The notes below the pieces were generated by a model, which made no database searches, was not told where the DNA came from, and saw only the letters and a program-made list of their open reading frames with translations. From NCBI RefSeq assembly GCF_003991355.1, contig NZ_RCSU01000009.1, positions 62,001 to 126,000 of the forward strand: a stretch of 64,000 bases of DNA, written 5' to 3'. Source of the stretch: Pseudoflavitalea rhizosphaerae (lineage in GTDB: Bacteria > Bacteroidota > Bacteroidia > Chitinophagales > Chitinophagaceae). Positions 25,603 through 33,593 of this stretch are shown piece after piece. Position 1 is the stretch's first letter; every line of letters begins with the position of its first letter. A program made the position numbers and the translations under genes.

Positions 25603-25936
25603 TCTACACCCTGAATAGGCCAGGTTAATGCAATCCTAACAATTGAGTGGAGGACGGGGGATACTTCGAAGAGTAAGTTGAATAGCAGCTTTACAGGTAA
25701 GATTTCTGGATTCCTCCTGATTCGGTTCTATCTGAATGAATGTGATTGACTCATTACTGTAAAATCAGAATGCGCTATCTTTTCATTGCATGGTTTGAGC
25801 AGAAAAAAATGCAAAAGAAAAGAATGAGAAAAATAGAAATCAGTGACTGGTTAAAGAAGCAGGAAACTTTGGTGCAGCATTATGAAGAGAAAGCTCGAAG
25901 CATCGGAATATTTGTGTAGCACCTTCATTGTGATCG
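25603..25936. other. Non-coding island between elements C and D
   Basis: 334 bp, AT-rich. No homologue or structural RNA recognised. A short ORF at 25809-25919 is described separately. No sequence similarity to the island between A and B was seen by eye. Confidence 0.45.
25809..25919 (+). CDS. Possible 36-aa small ORF or gene remnant
   Basis: ATG at 25809 to TAG at 25917-25919 encodes a basic, helix-prone peptide beginning MQKKRMRKIEISDWLKK and ending ARSIGIFV. It ends 17 bp before element D. It could be a small protein, the truncated end of a gene interrupted by the element, or chance. No start signal of note. Confidence 0.2.
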   Translation: MQKKRMRKIEISDWLKKQETLVQHYEEKARSIGIFV

Positions 25937-26090
25937 GGCCGGGGAAGGGATATGGCAGGAAGGGCCTTGAAAACAAAAGCGAAGAAGTCCGGCTCTGTAT
26001 CTCAGCCCAATCCAACAAGCCAAAAGCCCCAAATCCTCCAAATGCGTTGGTTTGTTTTCTCAGCCCACCCTGCCATATCCCTCCCCGGCC
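25937..26090 (-). repeat. 152-bp structured element, copy D
   Basis: Fourth copy, inverted relative to C. Outer arms on the element strand GGCCGGGGAGGGATATGGCAG and its near complement differ in sequence from C and A but pair with each other. It shares the AACAAACCAACGCA block with C. It lies 10 bp beyond the T run of the terminator of the DsbA-like gene, in the sense direction of that transcript. Confidence 0.9.
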
Positions 26091-26100
26091 AACAACACAC

Positions 26101-26126
26101 AAAAAAACCTGATCAATCTGATCAGG
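26101..26126 (-). terminator. Terminator overlapping the dsbA-like stop codon
   Basis: On the reverse strand CCTGATCA and TGATCAGG form a perfect 8-bp stem around GAT, followed by TTTTTTT. The stop codon of the DsbA-like gene (26122-26124) lies inside the stem. Confidence 0.82.
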
Positions 26127-26700
26127 CTCTCTGTTTTACTGTTGATTTCTTTTTTCCGGAAGAAGCCAACGCATCATCGATGGCTTTGGAGAGACCAGGC
26201 AAGGTGATCTTGCCGGTATATAGTTCGTTATTGATGAAGAAGGCAGGAATGTCCCTGATGCCTTTATCGAGGCCTTCAAGCAGATCATTTCTGACCGTCC
26301 ATCCGTAAAGTGAATCCACCAGCTTCGGAAGAAAATTCTTGTCCATTGCGCCTGCTTCGCGTGCATATTCCCGTAAGCTGATACTGCCCAATTGGGTACG
26401 ATGCGCAAAGAGCAGGTTATGCATCTCCCAGAATTTTCCTTCCTGCGATGCTCCTACACAGGCTTCAGCAGCCTTTTGCGCACGCTGATGCACCTGCGTG
26501 AGCGGGAAGTGACGGAAATTGAACTTCACCCTGCCATCGTATTGCTCCATGATCTTCTTCACGATCTCGTGGGCTTTAGCACAGGCTTCGCTCTCATAAT
26601 CCCCGAATTCCACCAGGGATACGGGCGCATCGATAGCGCCCACCCAGATGTCCTTGGGAGGTTTGATCTCGATCAATTTGGGTTTATTGTTTGTTGCCAT
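26122..26700 (-). CDS. DsbA-like thioredoxin-fold protein lacking a CXXC
   Basis: 192 aa from the ATG at 26700; an AGGAG sequence (26712-26716) sits 11 nt upstream. The fold matches the Thioredoxin_4/DsbA type: APVSLVEFGDYESEACAKAH, then VKFNFRHFPL and the cis-Pro segment RDIPAFFINN (P152). Where relatives have CPYC this protein has S37-E-A-C40, so the first, nucleophilic cysteine is replaced by serine. It also has no signal peptide. It therefore probably acts without disulfide exchange. It is transcribed just after clpB in the same direction, separated by a terminator. Confidence 0.85.
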   Translation of the reverse strand: MATNNKPKLIEIKPPKDIWVGAIDAPVSLVEFGDYESEACAKAHEIVKKIMEQYDGRVKFNFRHFPLTQVHQRAQKAAEACVGASQEGKFWEMHNLLFAHRTQLGSISLREYAREAGAMDKNFLPKLVDSLYGWTVRNDLLEGLDKGIRDIPAFFINNELYTGKITLPGLSKAIDDALASSGKKKSTVKQRA

Positions 26701-26808
26701 AGTATTGTTTTCTCCTTTTTTTAACATTCACAGGACCGGCAACAGTTGGTTTGGTGTGCTTGAATTATAACATTTATTAAGATGATGTTGTTCAGGCAGT
26801 AGTTGCAT

Positions 26809-26847
26809 AAAAAACAGAATGCCACCCCGCAACGGCGGGATGACATT
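26809..26847 (-). terminator. Terminator of clpB
   Basis: On the reverse strand AATGTCATCCCGC and GCGGGGTGGCATT form a 13-bp stem with two G-U pairs, followed by CTGTTTTTT. It is 23 bp past the clpB stop. Confidence 0.85.
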
Positions 26848-26869
26848 GCATTTCAGTACTTAAGGCTAT

Positions 26870-29515
26870 TTATTTGGAAGCCGCTTTTTCTTTCTTATCG
26901 TCAGACGGCTTTGCACTGGTCTCATTCCGGAACACCACTACTCCATCGAAAACATCTATCAGTACAGGATGGGTCTTGTCTACATCCCCGGCCAGGATCT
27001 TACGGCTCAGCTGGTTCACGATCTCTTTCTGGATCAGCCTTTTCAGCGGCCGCGCACCAAACTGAGGATCGAAACCATTCTCTGCCAGGTAATCGATGGC
27101 GTAATCACTGAACTGAAGATTGATACCATTCTGGGCCACCAGCTTTTTCAAATTATTCAGCTGAATATTGATGATCCCCTTGATCTCTTTTTTCAACAAT
27201 GGCTGGAACATGATGATCTCATCCACACGATTCAGGAATTCAGGACGAATGGTTTCCCTGAGTAACCCCATCACGTCATTCTTTGCTTTCTCTGATGCTT
27301 CTTCGCGGTTCCTTTCATTCACATCTTCATACGCTTCCTGAATGATATGGCTGCCCAAATTGCTGGTCATGATGATGATAGTATTCTTGAAATTCACTAC
27401 CCGACCTTTATTGTCTGTAAGCCTTCCATCGTCCAATACCTGTAACAATATATTCCACACATCAGGATGCGCTTTCTCGATCTCATCCAGCAGCACTACA
27501 CTGTAAGGCTTGCGACGCACAGCTTCCGTGAGCTGACCGCCTTCGTCATAACCTACATAACCCGGAGGCGCCCCTACAAGACGTGATACAGAATGTTTCT
27601 CCTGGTACTCACTCATGTCTATACGGGTGAGCATGCTTTCATCGTCAAAGAGAAACTCGGCAAGGGCTTTCGCCAACTCCGTTTTACCCACACCGGTAGT
27701 ACCGAGGAAGATGAAAGAACCGATAGGCTTCTTCGGGTCCTGCAGTCCTGCACGGCTTCTGCGGATGGCATCAGCAACGGCAGTGATGGCTTCTTCCTGG
27801 CCCACCACACGCTGGTGAAGATGCTCTTCCAGCTGAAGGAGTTTTTCCTTTTCACTTTGCAGCATGCGGGTAACAGGGATGCCGGTAGCTTTAGCTACAT
27901 TCTCTGCAATATCTTCTGCATCCACTTCTTCTTTCAGCATTCGTTTTTCGTTGATGCCCGCAAGTTCTTCTGAATATTTTGCAATGATCTGCTCCTGCTC
28001 TTTCACTTTGCCGTAGCGGATCTCAGCCACTTTACCATAATCTCCGTTGCGTTCAGCGCGTTCTGCTTCCTGTTTCAGGGTTTCGATGCTGGCTTTGGCG
28101 CTCTGTACTTTTTCTACAATCTCTTTTTCCTCTTTCCATTTCGCGCGGAGCGTATCGCGTTCCACACTGAAATTGGCGATCTCTGTATTGAGCTCTTTCA
28201 GTTTCTCTTCATCGTTCTCACGCTTGATGGCTTCACGCTCGATCTCCAACTGACGGATCTGGCGCTCCATACGGTCCAGTTCCTCGGGCATGCTGTTCAT
28301 CTCCAACCGCAGCCTTGCGGCGCTTTCATCGATCAGGTCGATGGCTTTGTCCGGCAGAAAACGATCGGTGATATAACGATGCGATAATTCCACCGCAGCA
28401 ATGATGGCTTCATCCTTGATGCGCACATGGTGATAGGTCTCGTACCTGTCTTTCAATCCGCGCAGGATGGAGATAGTATCTTCAACAGTGGGTTCTTCGA
28501 TCATCACTTTCTGGAAGCGGCGTTCGAGAGCCTTGTCTTTTTCAAAGAATTTCTGGTATTCGTTGAGTGTGGTGGCTCCGATGGCTCTGAGCTCGCCGCG
28601 TGCAAGTGCAGGCTTGAGAATATTGGCTGCGTCCATTGCCCCTTCACCGCCACCGGCGCCTACCAGGGTATGGATCTCATCGATGAACAGGATGATCTCC
28701 CCATCGCTGCCTGTCACTTCCTTGATCACGCCTTTCAGTCTTTCTTCAAATTCTCCTTTGTATTTCGCGCCGGCAATAAGCTGCCCCATATCGAGCGCAT
28801 AGATGATCTTGGACTGCAGGTTCTCGGGTACATCACCATTGATGATGCGGTGTGCAAGTCCTTCAACGATGGCAGTCTTACCCACACCTGGCTCACCTAC
28901 CAGGATCGGATTGTTCTTGCTGCGACGGCTGAGGATATGCAGTGTTCTGCGGATCTCTTCATCGCGACCGATCACCGGATCGAGCTTACCGGCACGCGCC
29001 AGTTCATTGAGGTTCTTCGCGTATTTATTGAGCGCGTTGAATTGCGTTTCCTGTGTCTGGCTCTTGATGGTATCGCCTTTGCGCAGGTCTTTGATGGCTG
29101 CAACAAGTCCATTCTCTGTGAGACCAGCATCTTTCAGGAGCTTCGACGCATTATCGCTGCCCTGTAAGATGGCCAGCAACAGGTGCTCCACACTCACGAA
29201 CTCATCACCGAATTGTTTGAGTACGGCGCCTGCACGCAATACGGCATTGTTGGCATCACGACCGATCATCTGGGCCGGCGTAACGCCACCACTTGTTTTG
29301 GGTAAACGGTCGATGCTCTCCTGGAGCTTGGTGTCCAGCACATTCACCGTTACATTATTTTTTTTCAGCAAATAATCAACAGGCGAATCTTCCTGGTCGA
29401 GCAGGCTCTTGAGCAGGTGCTCCGTTTCGATATTCACACTATTATTATTGAAGGCGATCTGCTGCGCCTGCGCAATCGCTTCCTGTGCTTTGATAGTAAA
29501 ATTGTTCAGATTCAT
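26870..29515 (-). CDS. clpB: ATP-dependent disaggregase ClpB
   Basis: 881 aa. It has an N-terminal Clp N domain, then the first AAA+ domain with [13 protein letters not shown], a middle coiled-coil domain (residues about 400-530), and the second AAA+ domain with [14 protein letters not shown]. ClpB works with DnaK to rescue aggregated proteins after heat stress. The gene starts with a strong AGGAGG Shine-Dalgarno sequence 6 nt upstream (29522-29527), unusual in this lineage. Length is typical. Confidence 0.97.
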   Translation of the reverse strand: MNLNNFTIKAQEAIAQAQQIAFNNNSVNIETEHLLKSLLDQEDSPVDYLLKKNNVTVNVLDTKLQESIDRLPKTSGGVTPAQMIGRDANNAVLRAGAVLKQFGDEFVSVEHLLLAILQGSDNASKLLKDAGLTENGLVAAIKDLRKGDTIKSQTQETQFNALNKYAKNLNELARAGKLDPVIGRDEEIRRTLHILSRRSKNNPILVGEPGVGKTAIVEGLAHRIINGDVPENLQSKIIYALDMGQLIAGAKYKGEFEERLKGVIKEVTGSDGEIILFIDEIHTLVGAGGGEGAMDAANILKPALARGELRAIGATTLNEYQKFFEKDKALERRFQKVMIEEPTVEDTISILRGLKDRYETYHHVRIKDEAIIAAVELSHRYITDRFLPDKAIDLIDESAARLRLEMNSMPEELDRMERQIRQLEIEREAIKRENDEEKLKELNTEIANFSVERDTLRAKWKEEKEIVEKVQSAKASIETLKQEAERAERNGDYGKVAEIRYGKVKEQEQIIAKYSEELAGINEKRMLKEEVDAEDIAENVAKATGIPVTRMLQSEKEKLLQLEEHLHQRVVGQEEAITAVADAIRRSRAGLQDPKKPIGSFIFLGTTGVGKTELAKALAEFLFDDESMLTRIDMSEYQEKHSVSRLVGAPPGYVGYDEGGQLTEAVRRKPYSVVLLDEIEKAHPDVWNILLQVLDDGRLTDNKGRVVNFKNTIIIMTSNLGSHIIQEAYEDVNERNREEASEKAKNDVMGLLRETIRPEFLNRVDEIIMFQPLLKKEIKGIINIQLNNLKKLVAQNGINLQFSDYAIDYLAENGFDPQFGARPLKRLIQKEIVNQLSRKILAGDVDKTHPVLIDVFDGVVVFRNETSAKPSDDKKEKAASK

Positions 29516-29608
29516 ATATTCCCTCCTTTTCGTTACCCGAAACTTGTGCGTTTCAAATAACTTTATTATTGTTACAAACGATACACCAAGGCCCTAAATC
29601 CCGCAGTT

Positions 29609-30652
29609 ATGTCATTAAAAATCAAACGAATCTGTCTCATATGCAGTCTGGCTGCATCTTTCCTGCTATTGTTGCAGTCTGTTAAAGCCCAGGATACAGC
29701 CGCCATCAGTTCCTTTCTCATCAAACAGCAAAAGACCATCGGCAAAGCAGTGGCATTGGTTTGGAAAGATGGTAAAATCGTTTACCAGAAAGAGTTAGGC
29801 GCCGACTTCAATGCCAAAACACAGGCGCCAATTGCAGCATCCAGCCAATGGCTCACGGCAGCAGTGGTGTTGACCTTTGTGGAACAGGGTAAAATATCGC
29901 TGGATGACCCGGTAGGTAAATATCTCCCCGAATTCAACAGATACATGAAGAGTTACCTTACTGTACGGCAATGCCTGATGCATCTCACCGGATTTGAACG
30001 CGACAAGGGGTTGAGTACAAAGGTAGCATTTGGACGTAAATACCAAACCCTGGAAGACCAGGTAAATGCGCTCGCATCAAAAGAGATCACGGCCAATGCA
30101 GGAGAAGAATATTTCTACGGCAGTTATGGCCCCGCTATTGCTGCCCGTGTGATCGAAATAGTTGGAAAGAAACCTTTCGAGCGACTGGCCCAGGAACGCA
30201 TCTTCCGTCCCTGCAAAATGCGCGCTACCAATTTCGGATTTGCCGGCGGATGCCCCAATCCCGGTTTCGGTGCACAATCTACCGCCAATGATTACCTGAA
30301 CTTTCTCATCATGCTGCTCAACGGCGGAACTTTTGAGGGGAAGAAAATATTGGGAGAAGAAAGTATCAAAGAAATGCAGCGCATGCAACTCGGCTCAGAA
30401 CCTGTCAAATACCAACCGGAAGCCGTTGCAGGTTTTGATGTAAGCTATGGGAATTATGTACAGGAAAAAGATGCTTCCGGTAATGCACAAGTGCTCAGCA
30501 GTCCTTCCCTGACCGGCACCTGGCCTTATATCGATCTTTGCCGGAAATATGCAGCAATACTTTTTGTGGCTGAAGCCAGGAATGAAGTGAAGAAAGATCT
30601 CGCTATTCAATTCAAAGAAAAAGTGGAAGAAGCTATCGGCAGTTGTAAGTAA
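29609..30652 (+). CDS. Beta-lactamase-fold serine hydrolase, degenerate active site
   Basis: 347 aa with a signal peptide (residues 1-28). The fold matches class C beta-lactamase/penicillin-binding-protein-like hydrolases: FVEQGKISLDDPVGKYLPEF and LTVRQCLMHLTGF are diagnostic. The SxxK motif is S78-S-Q-W81, so the catalytic lysine is replaced by Trp; YxN is Y170-G-S172; and no KTG/HSG motif is clear. It may bind ligands without hydrolysis or be an unusual enzyme. It is monocistronic, with a repeat after its stop. Confidence 0.82.
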   Translation: MSLKIKRICLICSLAASFLLLLQSVKAQDTAAISSFLIKQQKTIGKAVALVWKDGKIVYQKELGADFNAKTQAPIAASSQWLTAAVVLTFVEQGKISLDDPVGKYLPEFNRYMKSYLTVRQCLMHLTGFERDKGLSTKVAFGRKYQTLEDQVNALASKEITANAGEEYFYGSYGPAIAARVIEIVGKKPFERLAQERIFRPCKMRATNFGFAGGCPNPGFGAQSTANDYLNFLIMLLNGGTFEGKKILGEESIKEMQRMQLGSEPVKYQPEAVAGFDVSYGNYVQEKDASGNAQVLSSPSLTGTWPYIDLCRKYAAILFVAEARNEVKKDLAIQFKEKVEEAIGSCK

Positions 30653-30666
30653 AAAACTCGGAGTGC

Positions 30667-30767
30667 TGGCAGTCGCTCGCCTCCCGGCGAGTGACTTATA
30701 TTTGTTCGCCTCCGGCGACCAGTCAGGTGCTGCACCCGATTGGTTCGCCGGAGGCGAGCGACTGCCA
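30667..30767. repeat. REP-like palindromic element, copy 3
   Basis: Outer arms TGGCAGTCGCTCGCCTC (30667-30683) and its perfect complement (30751-30767). Smaller hairpins inside; one unpaired insertion (GGTGCTGCACC near 30726-30736) forms its own hairpin. Lies between convergent genes. Confidence 0.85.
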
Positions 30768-30780
30768 TACCTTGTTGATC

Positions 30781-32499
30781 TTACCAGAATCTCACATAGA
30801 TAGCTGCAATCAATCCCAGTATCACCAGGATCATGGCCATCATTCCAGGCGTAACCCGAAACATGCTTCTGTCGTATTGCGTTGCTTTTGGATTGTTCTT
30901 ACTTCCCGGATCAAGCAGGGAAATAGCAGCCATCGCGGCAACTGTGATGAAGAACACCCAGCCCATGCTGGTAAGGAAGGGGATCTCATAGATGCCTTTG
31001 TTATCCGGGTTTGGATAAGCTGTGTACATCCATGTTTCATTACCGAACCATTGCGGCAGGTAACCATTGAAGATCACGCTCAGCAGGAAGCCTCCTACAA
31101 TGCCCACTACGGCTGCCAGCGAAGTGGTCCGCTTCCAGAAGAAACCGAGCAGGAACACCGCGAAAATACCGGGCGATACAAAGCCTGTGTATTTCTGAAT
31201 GAAGTTGAAGCCGCCTTCTCCACCGATATTGAGCCAGTCGTTCCAGGTGAAGAGGATGGCAATCACCATCGCCAGTAAAACCGTGAGCCTTCCAATCCAG
31301 ACCAGTTTCTTTTCGGAAGCATTGGCGCTTACATATTTCTTGTAAATATCGAGCGTGAAGATGGTAGAGATACTATTGGCCTTACCTGCCAGCGATGCAA
31401 CGATGGCCGCCGTCAATGCAGCCATGGACAAGCCTTTCAGTCCTTCAGGAAGGAAGCCTAACACTGCCGAGTATGCGTTATCGGCTTTTACATGTCCGTC
31501 GATATTCATGGCTTGTGTAACATCTGATTGCCCGCTCGTATACAAAACATAGGCTGCAATACCTGGCAGCACTACGATGATCGGCATCATCACTTTAAGA
31601 AAAGCGGCAAAGATGATACCCCTGCGCGCAGTATTGAGATCCGCGCCCAGCGCACGTTGCGTGATATACTGGTTACAACCCCAATAGTTCAGGTTGGCGA
31701 TCCACTGACCACCCAGCAGCATCGCAATACCAGGCAGGCTGAGGTAATTCTTGATCTGAGCTTCTGAAGCCGTTTCCGTGGGTTTGTCGAATATCATATC
31801 GAAATGCTCAGGCGCTTTCGCAAACAATTGGTTGATACCGGCCAGCAGGTCTTTGCCATAACCGAAATGCTCACTCACTTTGGTAAGGGCCAGGTAAGTG
31901 GCAGCCAGACCGCCGATCACCAGGAAAACCACCTGGATCACATCGGTATAACCGATCACTTTCATGCCTCCTAACGTGATCACCAATGCGAAAATGGCCA
32001 GGAGGATCATGATCAGGTGGAAGTTACCGCCACCCGAAAGATTATTGATGGCGATGGCGCCGAGAAAGAGAATGGATGTAAGATTCACAAAAACATACAG
32101 GAAGAGCCAGAAGATAGCCATCAGCAATGCCACATGCTCATTGTATCGTTGCTTCAGGAATTGCGGCATGGTGAAAATGCGGTTCTTCAAATAGATAGGC
32201 ATGAAGAAAACAGCCACAATGATCAGCGAGATGGCGGCCAGCCATTCGTAAGCAGAAATGGCCAATCCCATCGCAAACCCGCTGCCGCTCATTCCGATGA
32301 ACTGCTCAGCGGAAATATTGCTCGCGATCATGGAAGCACCGATCGCCCACCAGGTGAGTGATCCTTCTGCGAGAAAAAAACTTTTGGTATCATTTTCTTT
32401 GGATTGACGCTTGCGGTAAACCCAATAGCCATAGCCGGCAACAATGAGGATGTAGATGAGAAATACGATGATATCGCCAGTCTCCAGTTTATTCTTCAT
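30781..32499 (-). CDS. Sodium:solute symporter family transporter
   Basis: 572 aa with about 13-14 membrane helices. The SSS-family signature region around IASNISAEQFIGMSGSGFAMGLAISAYEW and the later VASLAGKANSISTIFTLDIYKKYV segment fit sodium/sugar cotransporters of the SGLT type. The segment GGQWIANLNYWGCNQYITQRALGA resembles the sugar-transporting branch. The substrate cannot be decided from sequence. It stands alone and is convergent with the serine hydrolase gene. Confidence 0.92.
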   Translation of the reverse strand: MKNKLETGDIIVFLIYILIVAGYGYWVYRKRQSKENDTKSFFLAEGSLTWWAIGASMIASNISAEQFIGMSGSGFAMGLAISAYEWLAAISLIIVAVFFMPIYLKNRIFTMPQFLKQRYNEHVALLMAIFWLFLYVFVNLTSILFLGAIAINNLSGGGNFHLIMILLAIFALVITLGGMKVIGYTDVIQVVFLVIGGLAATYLALTKVSEHFGYGKDLLAGINQLFAKAPEHFDMIFDKPTETASEAQIKNYLSLPGIAMLLGGQWIANLNYWGCNQYITQRALGADLNTARRGIIFAAFLKVMMPIIVVLPGIAAYVLYTSGQSDVTQAMNIDGHVKADNAYSAVLGFLPEGLKGLSMAALTAAIVASLAGKANSISTIFTLDIYKKYVSANASEKKLVWIGRLTVLLAMVIAILFTWNDWLNIGGEGGFNFIQKYTGFVSPGIFAVFLLGFFWKRTTSLAAVVGIVGGFLLSVIFNGYLPQWFGNETWMYTAYPNPDNKGIYEIPFLTSMGWVFFITVAAMAAISLLDPGSKNNPKATQYDRSMFRVTPGMMAMILVILGLIAAIYVRFW

Positions 32500-32656
32500 A
32501 AAAGCAATTCGTTAAGGAGTGAAGGAACTAAAGTAGGAAAAACTGGCTGATTTATGCAAACGATTACATAAAATATTTGTTCAGTCTTATTGGCACTGGA
32601 TTAAGCGCTGTGAACATAGCCTGAAAGCGTGTAACTTGCAGGTGCTGGTAAGCCTG

Positions 32657-33586
32657 ATGAATTCCATAGACAAAAATACCCTGCTGATCAAACAGACCGC
32701 GTCCCGGCTTGGTTTCAGCTTTTGCGGCATTGCAAAAGCAGTTCCGCTCGACGAAGATGCGCGTCGCCTGGAAGCCTGGCTCAACCAGGGCATGCAGGGG
32801 AATATGAAGTATATGGAAAACCATTTCGAGCTGCGCGTGGATCCCTCACGCCTCGTACCCGGCGCCCGCTCGGTGATCACGCTGCTGATGAATTATTATC
32901 CCGCCCAGTTGCAGCAGGAGGAAACTCCCAAAGTTTCCAAATATGCTTTCGGAAAAGATTATCACGAAGTGATCCGCGCCAAACTGAACCAGTTGCTGGC
33001 CGCCATGAACCAGGAGATCGGCGCAGTAACAGGAAGAGGATTTGTAGATTCTGCACCGGTGATGGAAAGAAGCTGGGCGCAGCGAAGCGGCCTTGGCTGG
33101 ATCGGCCGGAACGGCAATCTTATCAATAAACAACAGGGCTCATTCTTTTTTATCGCCACGCTGATCGTTGATATACCACTGTTATATGATGATCCCATTG
33201 CGAAGGATTATTGCGGCACCTGCCGCAAATGCATTGATGCCTGTCCTACCGGGGCCATCCATGAAAACAAAGTGATCGATGGCAGCAAATGCATTTCTTA
33301 TTTCACCATCGAACTGAAAGAAATGATGATCCCGGAAAACATGCAGGGGAAATTCGATAACTGGATGTTCGGCTGCGATACCTGCCAGGATGTTTGTCCA
33401 TGGAACCGGTTCTCGGTTTCCAATACCGAGCCGGAATTCACGCCCATACCGGAATTGCTTGAATTCTCCTTACAAGACTGGCAGGAACTCACGGAAGAGA
33501 GTTTCAAAAAGATCTTTCGCCATTCACCATTGAAGCGCGCGAAGTTTGAGGGCATTCGCCGCAACCTCCGCTTCCTTCAGCAATAA
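32657..33586 (+). CDS. queG: Epoxyqueuosine reductase
   Basis: 309 aa from the ATG at 32657; an upstream TTG at 32636 is unlikely. Two 4Fe-4S motifs are seen, CGTCRKCIDACPTGAI and CDTCQDVCPWNRF, after the DUF1730-type cobalamin-binding part (VPGARSVITLLMNYYP, KDYHEVIRAKL). It reduces epoxyqueuosine to queuosine in tRNA and is a cobalamin-dependent iron-sulfur enzyme. The motifs are intact. It is convergent with the anti-sigma/barrel gene, with 7 bp between stops. Confidence 0.95.
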   Translation: MNSIDKNTLLIKQTASRLGFSFCGIAKAVPLDEDARRLEAWLNQGMQGNMKYMENHFELRVDPSRLVPGARSVITLLMNYYPAQLQQEETPKVSKYAFGKDYHEVIRAKLNQLLAAMNQEIGAVTGRGFVDSAPVMERSWAQRSGLGWIGRNGNLINKQQGSFFFIATLIVDIPLLYDDPIAKDYCGTCRKCIDACPTGAIHENKVIDGSKCISYFTIELKEMMIPENMQGKFDNWMFGCDTCQDVCPWNRFSVSNTEPEFTPIPELLEFSLQDWQELTEESFKKIFRHSPLKRAKFEGIRRNLRFLQQ

Positions 33587-33593
33587 GCTTTCT

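Noticed and set aside
25882-26308. 76- and 118-aa ORFs running through element D
   Set aside because: They cross the structured element and are not conserved with the other copies, so they are chance readings.
28427-29167. 246-aa ORF antisense to clpB
   Set aside because: clpB is unmistakable on the reverse strand, so this is a shadow of its codon usage.
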